From: Chitinophaga ginsengisoli
GTDB lineage: Bacteria; Bacteroidota; Bacteroidia; Chitinophagales; Chitinophagaceae
Assembly (NCBI RefSeq): GCF_003014595.1
Contig: NZ_PYGK01000016.1
Span: forward strand, 62,001 to 126,000
Length of the DNA: 64,000 nt
Direction of reading: 5' to 3'
Shown: piece after piece, positions 39,503 to 49,003 of the stretch
Layout of the letters: each line of letters begins with the position of its first letter
Position numbering within the stretch: position 1 is the stretch's first letter
Translations under genes and position numbers: made by a program
Notes under the pieces: model-generated
Database searches by the model: none
What the model was told of the DNA's origin: nothing
Seen by the model: only the letters and a program-made list of their open reading frames with translations

Positions 39503-42500
39503 ATGGCAATACGCAAGCGCGTTTCTCCGCCTTCTAAAAGAGAGTTATTTATTCTCCGGGTTATGATCATTACCGGATTGATCAGCTTATGCTTACTGCT
39601 GTTCTGCCTTTTCAGTCCTGCCAACCAGGGGAATCGCCCGTTGTATTGGTTATTGATATCTGCTATCATCTTTTCCTGTCTGAAGATACTGCATGAGTGG
39701 TATCACTATTTCTATATTACCATTCCTGAAAGACCTGTCTCCACATCTCAGCCTACGGTAGATATCCTCACCACATTCTGCGCCGGCGAGCCTTATGAAA
39801 TGATCGTTAATACACTCACCGCCATGCAGGCGATCACTTACCCACATACCAGCTATCTCTGTGATGAGGCGAACGATCCCTTCCTGAAAGAGACCTGTGA
39901 GCGTTTAGGTGTACGTCATGTTACAAGAAATAATCGTATAAACGCAAAAGCCGGTAACATTAACAATGCCTTACAATATGCCAGCGGAGAGCTGTGTGTG
40001 GTGATGGACCCCGATCATGTGCCGACGCCCGATTTCCTGGACAGGGTAGTACCATACTTTGATGATCCGCAGATAGGTTTTGTACAGATCGTGCAGGCGT
40101 ATAGTAATATCGGCGACAGCATCATCGCCAAAGGCGCTGCGCAGCAAACCTTCCAGTTCTATGGCCCCATGATGATGACAATGCATAAGTATGGTACCGT
40201 ACAGGCTATCGGCGCTAACTGTACTTTCCGGAGGAGTGCCCTGGATAGTATTGGCGGCCATGCAGCGGGACTGGCGGAGGATATGCATACGGCTATGCAG
40301 CTACATGCAAAAGGTTGGCAATCGGTGTATGTACCGGAAGTACTGACCCTGGGTCTGGTGCCTTCCACGCTTTCGGCGTATTATAAGCAACAATTGAAAT
40401 GGTCGAGGGGCACCTTCGAACTGCTGGTGACCAGCTATCCGGAATTGTTCAGGAAATTTACCTGGCGGCAGAAACTCCATTACGGCATATTGCCGTTCCA
40501 CTATTTTGCGGGTGTCATATTCCTGATCAACTTCCTGGTACCGGTACTATCCCTGTGTCTGGGGGTAATACCCTTTCAACTGGACCTGGTATCATTCGGT
40601 ATACTTGGCTTGCCTTTCGTCTGCACTACGCTGCTGATCCGGCACTTTGTACAACGATGGGTGATGGGAGAAGAGGAAAGCGGATTTCACATGGTAGGTG
40701 GATTGCTGTTGATTGGTGCCTGGTGGATCTATATACTCGGACTGGTATATACGGTGATCCGTAAAAAGGTGCCTTATATTCCTACGCCGAAAGACGATAA
40801 AGACACTACCAGCTGGAAGCTGCTGATTCCCAATGCCACCGTTTTATTGATTTCCGCAGCTGCCATTGTCTATGGGTTATGGCGGGACTGGACACCTTTC
40901 TCGGGGGTAATGGCGGGTCTCGCTTTCCTGAACTGCCTGATCATGTTGTTCAATATAATGGCCGGTATCTGGAAAGGACGTATGATGAAAGCCATACCTG
41001 TTACATTTGCAGAGGTGTTATACAACCACTATTATGTCTGGAAGATAAGGCTGTGGAAACTGCGTCATAGCGGGTATGTGATGGTAAGAAAAACAGCCCT
41101 TTTCCTGACTTTGCTGGTATGTGGATTTACCGCCTGGTTCATTTATGAGGATACAAAACCGCCTGCCAGTTATGCCGGCCGGCCCATTATAATGGAACCT
41201 GTTTTTTTAACAGGCATTTTTAGTCCCGCTAATACCTCCGGCTTAACGTCCATGCAGGACGTGGGGCGCTATAACCAGCTGACGGACGCCCGCTTTGATA
41301 TCGTGTCATGTTACATTCCATGGGGAGATGCTGCCCGTTGTTTTCTGCAGGACTCCCTGATGAATGCCATATATCAGACAGATGCCGTCCCAATGATCAC
41401 CTGGGAACCCTGGGCTGGATTGTTCCATGTTTCCCGGGAAGATACTTCGTTGATGAGGGAACGGAAAATGATGCAGCATATCAGCCAGGGGTACTTCGAT
41501 GAGTACCTGCAAAAATTTGCGGAGCAGGTGAGGAAACTGGAACGGCCTGTTTTCATCCGGTTTGGTCATGAACCTGACAATCCTGCCTATCCCTGGTCGG
41601 GTACCGGATTGAATACGCCGGAAGAATATGTACAGGCCTGGAGGTATGTGCATGACTACTTCGACCGTGCCGGCGCCCGCAATGCGATATGGGTGTGGAC
41701 CCCCTGGAAGCCGGAAGCGGTAGCGCAATACTTCCCGGGCAATGGATATGTTGACTGGTTGGGTGTAACCATATTGAATTATGGCAGTTCGCAGTCCGAC
41801 GGGAAATGGTATACTTTCCAGCAGCTGTATACACCTTATCATAATAAGCCGCTGTTTCGTGCTGGTCTGCCCGTTATGGTAGCAGAACTGGGATCCCTGA
41901 AAAAGGCGGGCAACCAGCAAGGCTGGTTACAGGATGCTTTTGCAGACATGGGTGGTCATTTCCCTGAGATAAAGGCCGCTGTGCTTTTCAACAGCAGTTA
42001 TGATCTGAATATTGTCAGTAAAAAAGACAGTGGAATGCTGGACTGGAAATTGTCAGCGCCCCTGGCTTCCTTAAAGGCAATGTACAGATTACAAAAGAAT
42101 GATAACGATATCGCCTGTCCCTTGCCAGCGCTTGCCGCAGCTCCGGTCATTCCTCGTCATGAGTGGCTGAGGGATACCGTCAGGGGAGTGATCTACTCCA
42201 AAGCCATCCCCTGGTTCAGAAGCCGGCATACCTTAACCCGCAGGGAGGTAACGAAAGACCTGAAAGATATGCAGCACCTGGGTATTAATACCCTCAGGAG
42301 ATATGGCCCTGGCGTTTATGATCATAACATTCTTGCTGTGGCCAACGAGACCGGGATGAAGATACAGTATGCCTTCTGGATGCCCGACCAGGACCCTGAT
42401 ATTACAAAGGTGCAGTATCGTGATGATTTCAGGGAGTCGGTGATAGCTACCGTGCGGAAAAGAAAGGACGACAAAAGTATTATTAGCTGGCATCTCGGAA

Positions 42501-43279
42501 ATAATGCCTGGCACAGGCTGCAGCGGATGTATGTAAAGCCTTCATTATTGCGTCACGAGGATGAGTATCTGCACTGGTTGCGGGAACTGGTACAGGAAAT
42601 CAAAGCAGTGGACCCGGGAAGACCTGTAACACTGGACGTACCCCTGGATAGCCAGGTTACGACCACTTTACAGACCTTTGCCTCAGCCATACCCGAAATA
42701 TCCTGCCTCGGACTGGCCACGCCGGATGACACCACAAAGATTACCCTGCCGGAAACAACAATCCCCTGGTTTATAAGCGGGATTAGCGTAGATCAATACA
42801 TTGCCACTGCTACAAAGAAACCCCTGTTTATCAGCTCCTGGCAGGATGTTGAAACCAGGAATGTCGTTACCTTCAACGGGTTGCTGGACCATGAACGGCA
42901 TTATAAACCGGCTTATTCACGATTGGCGGATTACTGGCATGTGAAAACGGACGCTCCCCGGTTACCACCGGTGAAAATTCTGCGTCCGGCCCAGATAACA
43001 TATCCCGGTATGGTCTTGTCCTATCATGCATTGGTCTATAGTAACGGTATGTGGAACCTGCAAGATCCTATCAACCGCAAGCTGCACTTTGAATGGTTCC
43101 TGTATAAAACGGATGGCTGGGGGAATGCCATTTACATGCACCGCCTGGGTACAGGACGGGGCATTCAACTCAGTATACCTGATTCCCCTGAGCTTTACAG
43201 GTTATACCTGATAGTCAGTAAGGATGGTTATGCGGTAAATGCCAGCTCCCCACTCAATACACCGTTCAGGATGGAGTAA
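39503..43279 (+). CDS. Membrane GT2 polysaccharide synthase fused to GH26-like and second TIM-barrel domains
   Basis: This is a 1258-aa fusion. Two transmembrane segments (about 13-60) lead into a processive GT2 domain (85-330) with YLCDEAND, MDPDHVP (DxD), AEDMHTAM and QLKWSRGTFE motifs, as in cellulose synthase-like enzymes. More membrane segments follow (about 335-535). Residues about 560-860 look like a GH26 mannanase/beta-glucanase: WEPWAG, FIRFGHEPDN (Glu690), WVWTPW and MVAELGS (Glu795). Residues 880-1258 look like another TIM barrel (IPWFRSRHTL, GINTLRRYGPG) with HLGNNAW near 1000 where an NE pair would be expected, then a beta-rich tail. The protein would make a polysaccharide at the inner membrane and process it on the outer face. 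It is co-transcribed with the upstream lipoprotein hydrolase. A beta-mannan or mixed beta-glucan exopolysaccharide is the best guess. Confidence 0.85.
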   Translation: MAIRKRVSPPSKRELFILRVMIITGLISLCLLLFCLFSPANQGNRPLYWLLISAIIFSCLKILHEWYHYFYITIPERPVSTSQPTVDILTTFCAGEPYEMIVNTLTAMQAITYPHTSYLCDEANDPFLKETCERLGVRHVTRNNRINAKAGNINNALQYASGELCVVMDPDHVPTPDFLDRVVPYFDDPQIGFVQIVQAYSNIGDSIIAKGAAQQTFQFYGPMMMTMHKYGTVQAIGANCTFRRSALDSIGGHAAGLAEDMHTAMQLHAKGWQSVYVPEVLTLGLVPSTLSAYYKQQLKWSRGTFELLVTSYPELFRKFTWRQKLHYGILPFHYFAGVIFLINFLVPVLSLCLGVIPFQLDLVSFGILGLPFVCTTLLIRHFVQRWVMGEEESGFHMVGGLLLIGAWWIYILGLVYTVIRKKVPYIPTPKDDKDTTSWKLLIPNATVLLISAAAIVYGLWRDWTPFSGVMAGLAFLNCLIMLFNIMAGIWKGRMMKAIPVTFAEVLYNHYYVWKIRLWKLRHSGYVMVRKTALFLTLLVCGFTAWFIYEDTKPPASYAGRPIIMEPVFLTGIFSPANTSGLTSMQDVGRYNQLTDARFDIVSCYIPWGDAARCFLQDSLMNAIYQTDAVPMITWEPWAGLFHVSREDTSLMRERKMMQHISQGYFDEYLQKFAEQVRKLERPVFIRFGHEPDNPAYPWSGTGLNTPEEYVQAWRYVHDYFDRAGARNAIWVWTPWKPEAVAQYFPGNGYVDWLGVTILNYGSSQSDGKWYTFQQLYTPYHNKPLFRAGLPVMVAELGSLKKAGNQQGWLQDAFADMGGHFPEIKAAVLFNSSYDLNIVSKKDSGMLDWKLSAPLASLKAMYRLQKNDNDIACPLPALAAAPVIPRHEWLRDTVRGVIYSKAIPWFRSRHTLTRREVTKDLKDMQHLGINTLRRYGPGVYDHNILAVANETGMKIQYAFWMPDQDPDITKVQYRDDFRESVIATVRKRKDDKSIISWHLGNNAWHRLQRMYVKPSLLRHEDEYLHWLRELVQEIKAVDPGRPVTLDVPLDSQVTTTLQTFASAIPEISCLGLATPDDTTKITLPETTIPWFISGISVDQYIATATKKPLFISSWQDVETRNVVTFNGLLDHERHYKPAYSRLADYWHVKTDAPRLPPVKILRPAQITYPGMVLSYHALVYSNGMWNLQDPINRKLHFEWFLYKTDGWGNAIYMHRLGTGRGIQLSIPDSPELYRLYLIVSKDGYAVNASSPLNTPFRME

Positions 43280-43328
43280 TTACACAACTTATTTTCACAT
43301 GTTATTTTTTAGACATTTGTAGATTTTC

Positions 43329-43336
43329 TATCTTTG
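43329..43336 (+). promoter_or_regulatory. Bacteroidota -7 promoter box (TATCTTTG)
   Basis: TATCTTTG matches the Bacteroidota sigma-ABfr -7 consensus TAnnTTTG exactly and lies 46 bases before the ATG of the AsmA-like gene, giving a plausible short leader. A T-rich stretch near 43302-43310 sits where the -33 element should be, but it is not a clean TTTG. It separates this gene from the preceding GT2 operon. Confidence 0.5.
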
Positions 43337-43374
43337 CGCCGCTAGTGGAATGCAAATAACAGATCCTATACCTT

Positions 43375-46300
43375 ATGCTTAGTGCTACTATGAAGAGAAC
43401 CGCAGGGCGGACGTTGAAAATTGTTTCGATAACTGCGGGGGGAATGATACTATTACTTTTTCTGCTGCCGCTCCTGTTTCCGGCGGCCGTGTCAGACAGA
43501 ATAAAAGCATGGGCTAACCATAATATCACTGGCGAGATCAATTTTTCAAAAGCGAGATTATCCTTCTTTAATCACTTTCCCACTCTCACCTTAACACTGT
43601 ACGATTTCAGCCTGAAGGGATCAGCTCCTTTTGAGCAGGATACACTGGTATCGGCAGACGAAATAGCGTTGGGCGTCAATCTGGGGAGTATCTTTTCAAA
43701 AGCTACCCGGGTCGATAAGATCTATCTCACAAAAGGGAATATACATGTATTGGTGGATACCGAAGGGCGTCCCAATTATAACGTATACCAGCCTGCTGCG
43801 CCTTCGCGGAAATCGACCGACAGTAGCAGCGTGTCGCTGAAGATAGAAAAGATACAGCTGGAGCACTGTAAGATCATCTACAATGATAAATCCCTGACCC
43901 TGCAGATAAGGGCCCGGGAAGTGAATTATACGGGTAAGGGCGACCTGGATCAGTCGCAGTTCGACCTGTATTCTCATATCGGCATCGCCTCCTTCGACCT
44001 GGCCTATGGCGGAGTACCTTATATACAGTCCAAGAAACTGGACGGTAACCTGATCACCCGGATCAATACGAAGTCGCTGAATTTCATTTTCGAGAGGAAT
44101 GACCTGAAGATCAATCAGCTGCCGATGAAATTGAATGGTGCCTTCAGCTTCCTGAAGAACGGGTATAAAATGGATTTTAAGCTGAGCTCCGGGGAATCGA
44201 CCCTGGAAGCACTTTTCAGTGCTTTACCAGCGAAATACACTTCCTGGAGGGAGCATACCGACATCAAAGGCTATGCTGAGGTAAATGCCTCATTAGCAGG
44301 TAAGTACATCGCTAAGACTAACAAGATGCCTGACCTCACGTTTAGCATGAAGGTGAGGGACGGAGAAATTTCCAGCTCAGGGGCGCCTTATGCTATTGAA
44401 GGCCTGCGCTTGGATTTCGGGGCCCGGTTACCAGAGATGAACCCTGATAAGTTTACCATCAACGTTGACTCAGCCTTCTTTAAGCTGGACAAAGGATATT
44501 TCAGCTCAGATATTAAAATAACGGGCCTGACTAAACCGGACATTCACGCTAAGATGAGTGCCGATCTGGATATGGAGAAGTGGGGAAAGGCAATGGGATG
44601 GGATGCCTTCGATCTGAAAGGACGCTTTCAGGCCAGTCTGCAGGCCGACGGCAGATATGCACAATATACAGCGAACAATGGCCCCGGGCATGAATCGGAC
44701 CTGGTGATCAGCAGTATACCCGTATTTGATTTCAAAGCTACGCTCAATGATGGTTACCTGAAATTCAGGGATGTACGGGAGCCGATCCGGCATATTGGGT
44801 TTGATGTACAGGCATCCTGTGCGGATAACAACTATGCCAATGTGCACGTGAACGTGAGTAAGATCAATGCGGAGGTGTTAGGCAACTATATCAAAGGATA
44901 TTTGCATCTGACCAACGCGCAGGAGCCACAGGTGGATGCCAGCCTGAAAGGTCTGGTGCATATGGGGGATGTAGAGAAGTTTTATCCGTTGGATGGCGTA
45001 GACCTGGGTGGTGAACTGAACATCAATATCTTAAGTAAGGGGATCTATCAGCCCGCAAGAAATCTATTCCCGGTAACTACTGCCTCCCTGACGATGGACA
45101 ACGGAGCGGTACATACGAAGTACTATAAACATCCGGTAGAAAAGATCAATGTCAATGCTACGCTGACAGATACCGCCGGTAGTTTACAGGCGTTGAAGAT
45201 CGATATTAAACCGATATCCTTCGACTTTGAGGGTCAGACATTTACCCTCAAAGCAGCACTGAACAATTTTGATGATCTGCATTATAATATCCTGGCCAAT
45301 GGCGTCATCGATCTTGGAAAGATCTACCAGGTATTGGGCCGGGAAGGATATGACGCCAAAGGTTATATCAAAGCAGATCTGACCCTGCAGGGTACGAAGA
45401 GTGATGCGATGAACAGCCAGTACGACAGGCTCCTGAATAAGGGTACGCTGACGCTGAGGGATGTAGCCGTGAAAGCTGCCCGTTTCCCGTTGCCTTTCTA
45501 TATCAACAATGGCGTTTTCCGCTTTGAGGAAGATAAGATGTGGTTTGACAAATTTGAAGCACATTACGGCAAATCTGATCTCCGCCTGGATGGTCATTTA
45601 TATAACCTGATCGCTTATGCTACACAGAAGAACCAACGCCTTCAGGGCGCCTTTAACCTGAAGAGCAGTTACATCCTGGTGGATGAGCTGATGTCGTATA
45701 ACAGCGATCCTTATTCGGGAGATGAACCCGGGACTTCCGGTGTAGTCGTGATACCGGATAACCTGTCTCTCACCCTGAATGCCGCAGCAGATAAAGCCAG
45801 TTTCCGGGGGATAGATATACAGCATTTCCATGGTCAGCTACAGGTCGACAACGGCGGCCTGCAGATGAGTAATACCGGCTTTAATATCATCGGGGCGCCG
45901 GTTGCAATGGAGGCTCAGTATAACAGCCTGAATAACGAAAGTGCCGACTTTGACTATCATATCAACGCGCGGGAATTCGATATCAAGCGAGCTTATAACG
46001 AGATCCCGCTGTTCCATGACATGGTTTCTTCTGCGTCTTCCGCCAGTGGCATTGTGGGGCTGGATTATCATGTCAGTGGCAGGTTCAGGGAGAATATGCA
46101 GCTGGTGTATCCATCTCTGAAAGGAGAGGGGGTGCTGTCATTGAAGAAGATTAAGCTGAAAGGTTTCAAACTGTTCAATGCAGTGAGCAATAGCACAAAA
46201 AGGAATATCAAAGATCCGAACCTGTCTGAGGTAGAAATAAAATCCACTATCAGTAATAATATCATCACCATCGAGCGGACAAAGATGCGTATAGCTGGCT

Positions 46301-46485
46301 TCCGTCCCCGTTTTGAAGGACAGGTAAGTTTCAACGGAAGACTGAACCTGAAAGGGCGTATAGGTTTGCCTCCCTTGGGTATCTGGGGTATACCTTTCAA
46401 CGTTACGGGAACACAGACAAATCCTCACGTAAAACTGAAAAGGGGAAGTGATAAGGATTCGCTGGATAAGGAATCGGCGGATTGA
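43375..46485 (+). CDS. AsmA-family envelope protein
   Basis: This 1036-aa protein has an N-terminal membrane anchor (GGMILLLFLLPLLFP, about 22-36), followed by the AsmA signature region with INFSKARLSFFNHFPTLTLTLYDFSLKG. Long repeated beta-strand segments rich in ADLDM, LNINI and alternating hydrophobic residues continue to the end. The C-terminal part has the LSLKKIKLKGFKLFNAVS and RFEGQVSFNGRLNLKGRIGLP pattern typical of AsmA/TamB-like bridge proteins. Known relatives sit in the periplasm and help phospholipid transport or outer membrane assembly; a similar role is inferred. ATG 43390 is an alternative start. It has its own promoter and is followed by an 83-base spacer, so it is probably a single-gene unit. 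Confidence 0.85.
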   Translation: MLSATMKRTAGRTLKIVSITAGGMILLLFLLPLLFPAAVSDRIKAWANHNITGEINFSKARLSFFNHFPTLTLTLYDFSLKGSAPFEQDTLVSADEIALGVNLGSIFSKATRVDKIYLTKGNIHVLVDTEGRPNYNVYQPAAPSRKSTDSSSVSLKIEKIQLEHCKIIYNDKSLTLQIRAREVNYTGKGDLDQSQFDLYSHIGIASFDLAYGGVPYIQSKKLDGNLITRINTKSLNFIFERNDLKINQLPMKLNGAFSFLKNGYKMDFKLSSGESTLEALFSALPAKYTSWREHTDIKGYAEVNASLAGKYIAKTNKMPDLTFSMKVRDGEISSSGAPYAIEGLRLDFGARLPEMNPDKFTINVDSAFFKLDKGYFSSDIKITGLTKPDIHAKMSADLDMEKWGKAMGWDAFDLKGRFQASLQADGRYAQYTANNGPGHESDLVISSIPVFDFKATLNDGYLKFRDVREPIRHIGFDVQASCADNNYANVHVNVSKINAEVLGNYIKGYLHLTNAQEPQVDASLKGLVHMGDVEKFYPLDGVDLGGELNINILSKGIYQPARNLFPVTTASLTMDNGAVHTKYYKHPVEKINVNATLTDTAGSLQALKIDIKPISFDFEGQTFTLKAALNNFDDLHYNILANGVIDLGKIYQVLGREGYDAKGYIKADLTLQGTKSDAMNSQYDRLLNKGTLTLRDVAVKAARFPLPFYINNGVFRFEEDKMWFDKFEAHYGKSDLRLDGHLYNLIAYATQKNQRLQGAFNLKSSYILVDELMSYNSDPYSGDEPGTSGVVVIPDNLSLTLNAAADKASFRGIDIQHFHGQLQVDNGGLQMSNTGFNIIGAPVAMEAQYNSLNNESADFDYHINAREFDIKRAYNEIPLFHDMVSSASSASGIVGLDYHVSGRFRENMQLVYPSLKGEGVLSLKKIKLKGFKLFNAVSNSTKRNIKDPNLSEVEIKSTISNNIITIERTKMRIAGFRPRFEGQVSFNGRLNLKGRIGLPPLGIWGIPFNVTGTQTNPHVKLKRGSDKDSLDKESAD

Positions 46486-46568
46486 TGATAGGTGTTTCCA
46501 CCTGTATTTGATCCGGTAGGTATTTCATATTTTACGATATTATTATATTTATCAGATAATCTGTACTG

Positions 46569-47372
46569 ATGAAGTCCCGATATTTATCCTTATGCGGCCT
46601 GATAATCTGTCTGTCTTTTTCCACAGTTCATGCACAGGATATCATTTCCGCAGATAGTTTATCGAAAGCGATACGCAAAATCGATGTGGAAGAAGAGCTT
46701 ATCCAAGAGAATGAGCAATTGCGTCATATGGTGGATTCCCTGGATAGGGGATTGAATAACTGGAGATACCGTGCGCTGGCGGTGATAGATGAATCCCGAT
46801 ACGAAATAAAGCTATACCAATTACTGTATGCGATCGAAACAGCTAAAAATGTGAATGATGGGGATATTTATAAGTGGTTTGGGAAAATGCTGACTGTAGA
46901 TTATAAAGCCAATGGGGAAGTGGATAAACTGCATATCCGGGCTGACTCTTATTACCTGGATGCAGGTTATGCAGACAAAAAGTCGCTGAAGTACCGGTTA
47001 TTCCGGGCCATTGAAGAAAAATCGATTGTGTCTTCATACCCTGTTACATCCCGGCTCATCATTCAGCAAAAATTATTATTGAAAGATACGACTGAGGTTG
47101 GGCTTGCTACGGTTGATCCGATGGGCATAAGGAGAATAGAATTTCCACAGTTGAGCAGCAAGGCAATACCACTGGAAGAGAAACAAAGGAAAGCAGATCA
47201 GCTGCTGAATTTTATCATGACGGTATCTGGCAGTAAGCCCTTTGAAAGATATTCTTTTCCTACTTATCAATCACTGGAAAAGAAAGAGGTGCCTAATAAA
47301 GACATCAACAAGTTACTGAAGATCCGTTATTCCTATATTCTGTATTTAAAGAAGCAATATGAAAAAATGTAA
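46569..47372 (+). CDS. Secreted protein of unknown function with coiled-coil N terminus
   Basis: This 267-aa protein has a clear Sec signal peptide (LSLCGLIICLSFSTVHAQ, cleavage after about residue 22). A charged helical stretch follows (VEEELIQENEQLRHMVDSLD) that could form a short coiled coil. No catalytic motif was recognised. It overlaps the next gene by 14 bases in another frame (47359-47372), so the two are translationally coupled and probably work together in the periplasm or at the inner membrane. Confidence 0.7.
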   Translation: MKSRYLSLCGLIICLSFSTVHAQDIISADSLSKAIRKIDVEEELIQENEQLRHMVDSLDRGLNNWRYRALAVIDESRYEIKLYQLLYAIETAKNVNDGDIYKWFGKMLTVDYKANGEVDKLHIRADSYYLDAGYADKKSLKYRLFRAIEEKSIVSSYPVTSRLIIQQKLLLKDTTEVGLATVDPMGIRRIEFPQLSSKAIPLEEKQRKADQLLNFIMTVSGSKPFERYSFPTYQSLEKKEVPNKDINKLLKIRYSYILYLKKQYEKM

Positions 47373-47901
47373 GCTCATTGCTATGCTCATCGTATTGGTT
47401 ATGACGATGACAAATGCAGTTGCCCAGATCCAATTAAAAGACGAGACACAAAGGGCTTTTGATAGTGCAATGGCGATGGTGGCGGTGACAGTTCCTGAAA
47501 TGAGCGAGGATTCTTCTGCTATTACCTATTTTAAACTGGAACAGGCGAAATTAAGCCTGCAACAATACCAGTTTGACCTGCAACATCAGAAAAGAGCATT
47601 CACCTGGCAGTTTTATAGTGGCATCCTTATCTTCTTCCTGGTCATCATTATCGTAGTGGCCGGGCTGGTATTATCATACCGGCAGTTCTTGTTGCAGGAA
47701 AAGATCGTCCATAAATGGATGAGTTCCAAGACACCGGGAGGTGCTACGCCGCAGCCCGAAGTACCGGATTCGGAGTTTTCTTTGGGGAAGGATGGTATTA
47801 AGTTTAACTCAGCGGTGATAGGGTTGTCTATTATGTTCTTGTCAGTCGTGTTTCTGATAGCGTATCTGACTTATGTGTATCCGATTACGTTGATAAAGTG
47901 A
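47359..47901 (+). CDS. Small inner membrane protein of unknown function
   Basis: This 180-aa protein begins with a signal peptide (LIAMLIVLVMTMTNAVAQ) and a 60-residue periplasmic part rich in Gln (LEQAKLSLQQYQFDLQHQ, helical). A strong transmembrane segment (FYSGILIFFLVIIIVVAGLVL, about 89-109) comes next, then a short cytosolic loop and a second transmembrane segment near the C terminus (VIGLSIMFLSVVFLIAYLTY). No family was recognised. The start lies inside the 3' end of the preceding secreted-protein gene, so both are one operon. Confidence 0.7.
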   Translation: MKKCKLIAMLIVLVMTMTNAVAQIQLKDETQRAFDSAMAMVAVTVPEMSEDSSAITYFKLEQAKLSLQQYQFDLQHQKRAFTWQFYSGILIFFLVIIIVVAGLVLSYRQFLLQEKIVHKWMSSKTPGGATPQPEVPDSEFSLGKDGIKFNSAVIGLSIMFLSVVFLIAYLTYVYPITLIK

Positions 47902-48038
47902 AATTTGGAGCTCGATCCATTAACTTTGGATATCCGGAATATATTTCCATGTTCCAACTTATATTCCACTTATCACCTTATCTTTATATCGGAATGGAAG
48001 ACTAGTAGAACGGACTTTGATAATAGCTTGATCATCCT

Positions 48039-48060
48039 TTGATCGGTCGCGAACGATCAA
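48039..48060. promoter_or_regulatory. Perfect TTGATCG...CGATCAA dyad
   Basis: TTGATCG (48039-48045) and CGATCAA (48054-48060) are a perfect 7-bp inverted repeat with an 8-base spacer. The right arm is also the start of the 11-bp tandem array. The spacing suits a dimeric DNA-binding protein, but no regulator is known for this locus. Confidence 0.35.
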
Positions 48061-48130
48061 CATACGATCAATCTACGACCAACCTACGATCAACCTGCGA
48101 ACAACCTCTGATTTAACCTATGATTTAGCG
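48053..48130. repeat. 11-bp degenerate tandem repeat (about 5-7 copies)
   Basis: Consecutive units read ACGATCAACAT, ACGATCAATCT, ACGACCAACCT, ACGATCAACCT and GCGAACAACCT, followed by two weaker units with TGATTTA cores, one of them 12 bp. The period is about one helical turn, which would place each copy on the same face of the DNA. It lies about 150 bases upstream of the first DUF6266-like gene. Confidence 0.8.
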
Positions 48131-48282
48131 CTCCGAAGGCCAAGGAGCATCCTATTACTCACTTTAAAATACCTTATAGCCTCCATCTCGAAAAGATCAC
48201 TAACAATTCAAACAGCGTTAACCCACGCTCTCACTTACGTTTTTAACCCGATTTAATCACCTGACATTAAAACCCTTATTTT

Positions 48283-48924
48283 ATGGGAAAGTATCTCAAA
48301 GGCATCTTAGGCCCATTTTCCGGCCTGGTAGGGACCGTAGTAGGTGCCAGTTGGAAAGGCATCTCTGTAATGCGTAGCCGGTCAGTAAAAAGTAATAGAC
48401 CAGCAACGGAAAATCAGATGAAGCAACGCACCGCGTTCGCCCTCATGACCGAGTTTCTCAATCCTATTCGCGATCTGATAAATGTTGGTTTCCAGACATA
48501 TCAAAAAGGACTTACGCCTTACAATGCCGCGTTTAAGATCAATCTTGAAAAGGGAATCACCGGTGTTTACCCTGCCCTGACGATCAACTATCCACAGATA
48601 GTGATCGGTAAAGGACGGCTGCTGGCTCCTCCCGAATTTGCAACTGCTACTACGACAGCAGCCCGGCTGGACTTCACCTGGGTAAATAACGCAGGTACCG
48701 ACAGTACCAACGGTACGGACTTACTGACCATATTGCTTTACAATCCTTTGAAACAGTCGCATGTACAGGCTGTAGGCGTTGCTACCAGATCCAGCCAGAC
48801 TTATAACATGACCGTGCCGGCCCAGTGGTCAACAGACACCGTTCATGTATGGGTGCTGTTTGTCAGCTTTGATGGAAAGATAAATTCAGAGTCCCGGTAT
48901 TTAGGCGATATGGAAATTCAATAG
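48283..48924 (+). CDS. DUF6266-like protein
   Basis: This 213-aa protein begins MGKYLKGILGPFSGLVGTVVGASWKG, the glycine-rich opening I recognise from DUF6266 proteins of Bacteroidota, followed by RSRSVKSNRPATENQ. It then has a helical region with FLNPIRDLINVGFQTY and a C-terminal beta-rich domain resembling a fibronectin-like fold (LDFTWVNNAGTDSTNGTDLLTILLYNP, then VWVLFVSFDG). No signal peptide is seen. Family function is unknown. A second, diverged copy follows 164 bases downstream with the same layout, so the pair arose by duplication. Confidence 0.78.
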   Translation: MGKYLKGILGPFSGLVGTVVGASWKGISVMRSRSVKSNRPATENQMKQRTAFALMTEFLNPIRDLINVGFQTYQKGLTPYNAAFKINLEKGITGVYPALTINYPQIVIGKGRLLAPPEFATATTTAARLDFTWVNNAGTDSTNGTDLLTILLYNPLKQSHVQAVGVATRSSQTYNMTVPAQWSTDTVHVWVLFVSFDGKINSESRYLGDMEIQ

Positions 48925-49003
48925 TTTCTCCAACTTTTCTTGTTCCAGGTAAAGCGAGCCTACGGTTAAAATTGTTAACTCGCGGTAAGCTCCGAAGATG
49001 AAA

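Larger units (their letters stand above)
47902..48282. other. Gene-free spacer with repeats before the DUF6266-like pair
   Basis: This 381-base spacer has no supported ORF. It holds a short inverted pair (GGAATATA and TATATTCC) in its first 70 bases that could be a weak terminator for the preceding operon. It also holds the TTGATCG dyad and 11-bp tandem repeats listed separately, and a CTCCGAAGG stretch near 48131 that recurs twice downstream. Confidence 0.6.

Noticed and set aside
41306..41920. A 204-codon minus-strand open frame inside the GT2-GH26-like gene
   Set aside because: It overlaps the GH26-like catalytic region on the plus strand and looks like a random antisense frame.
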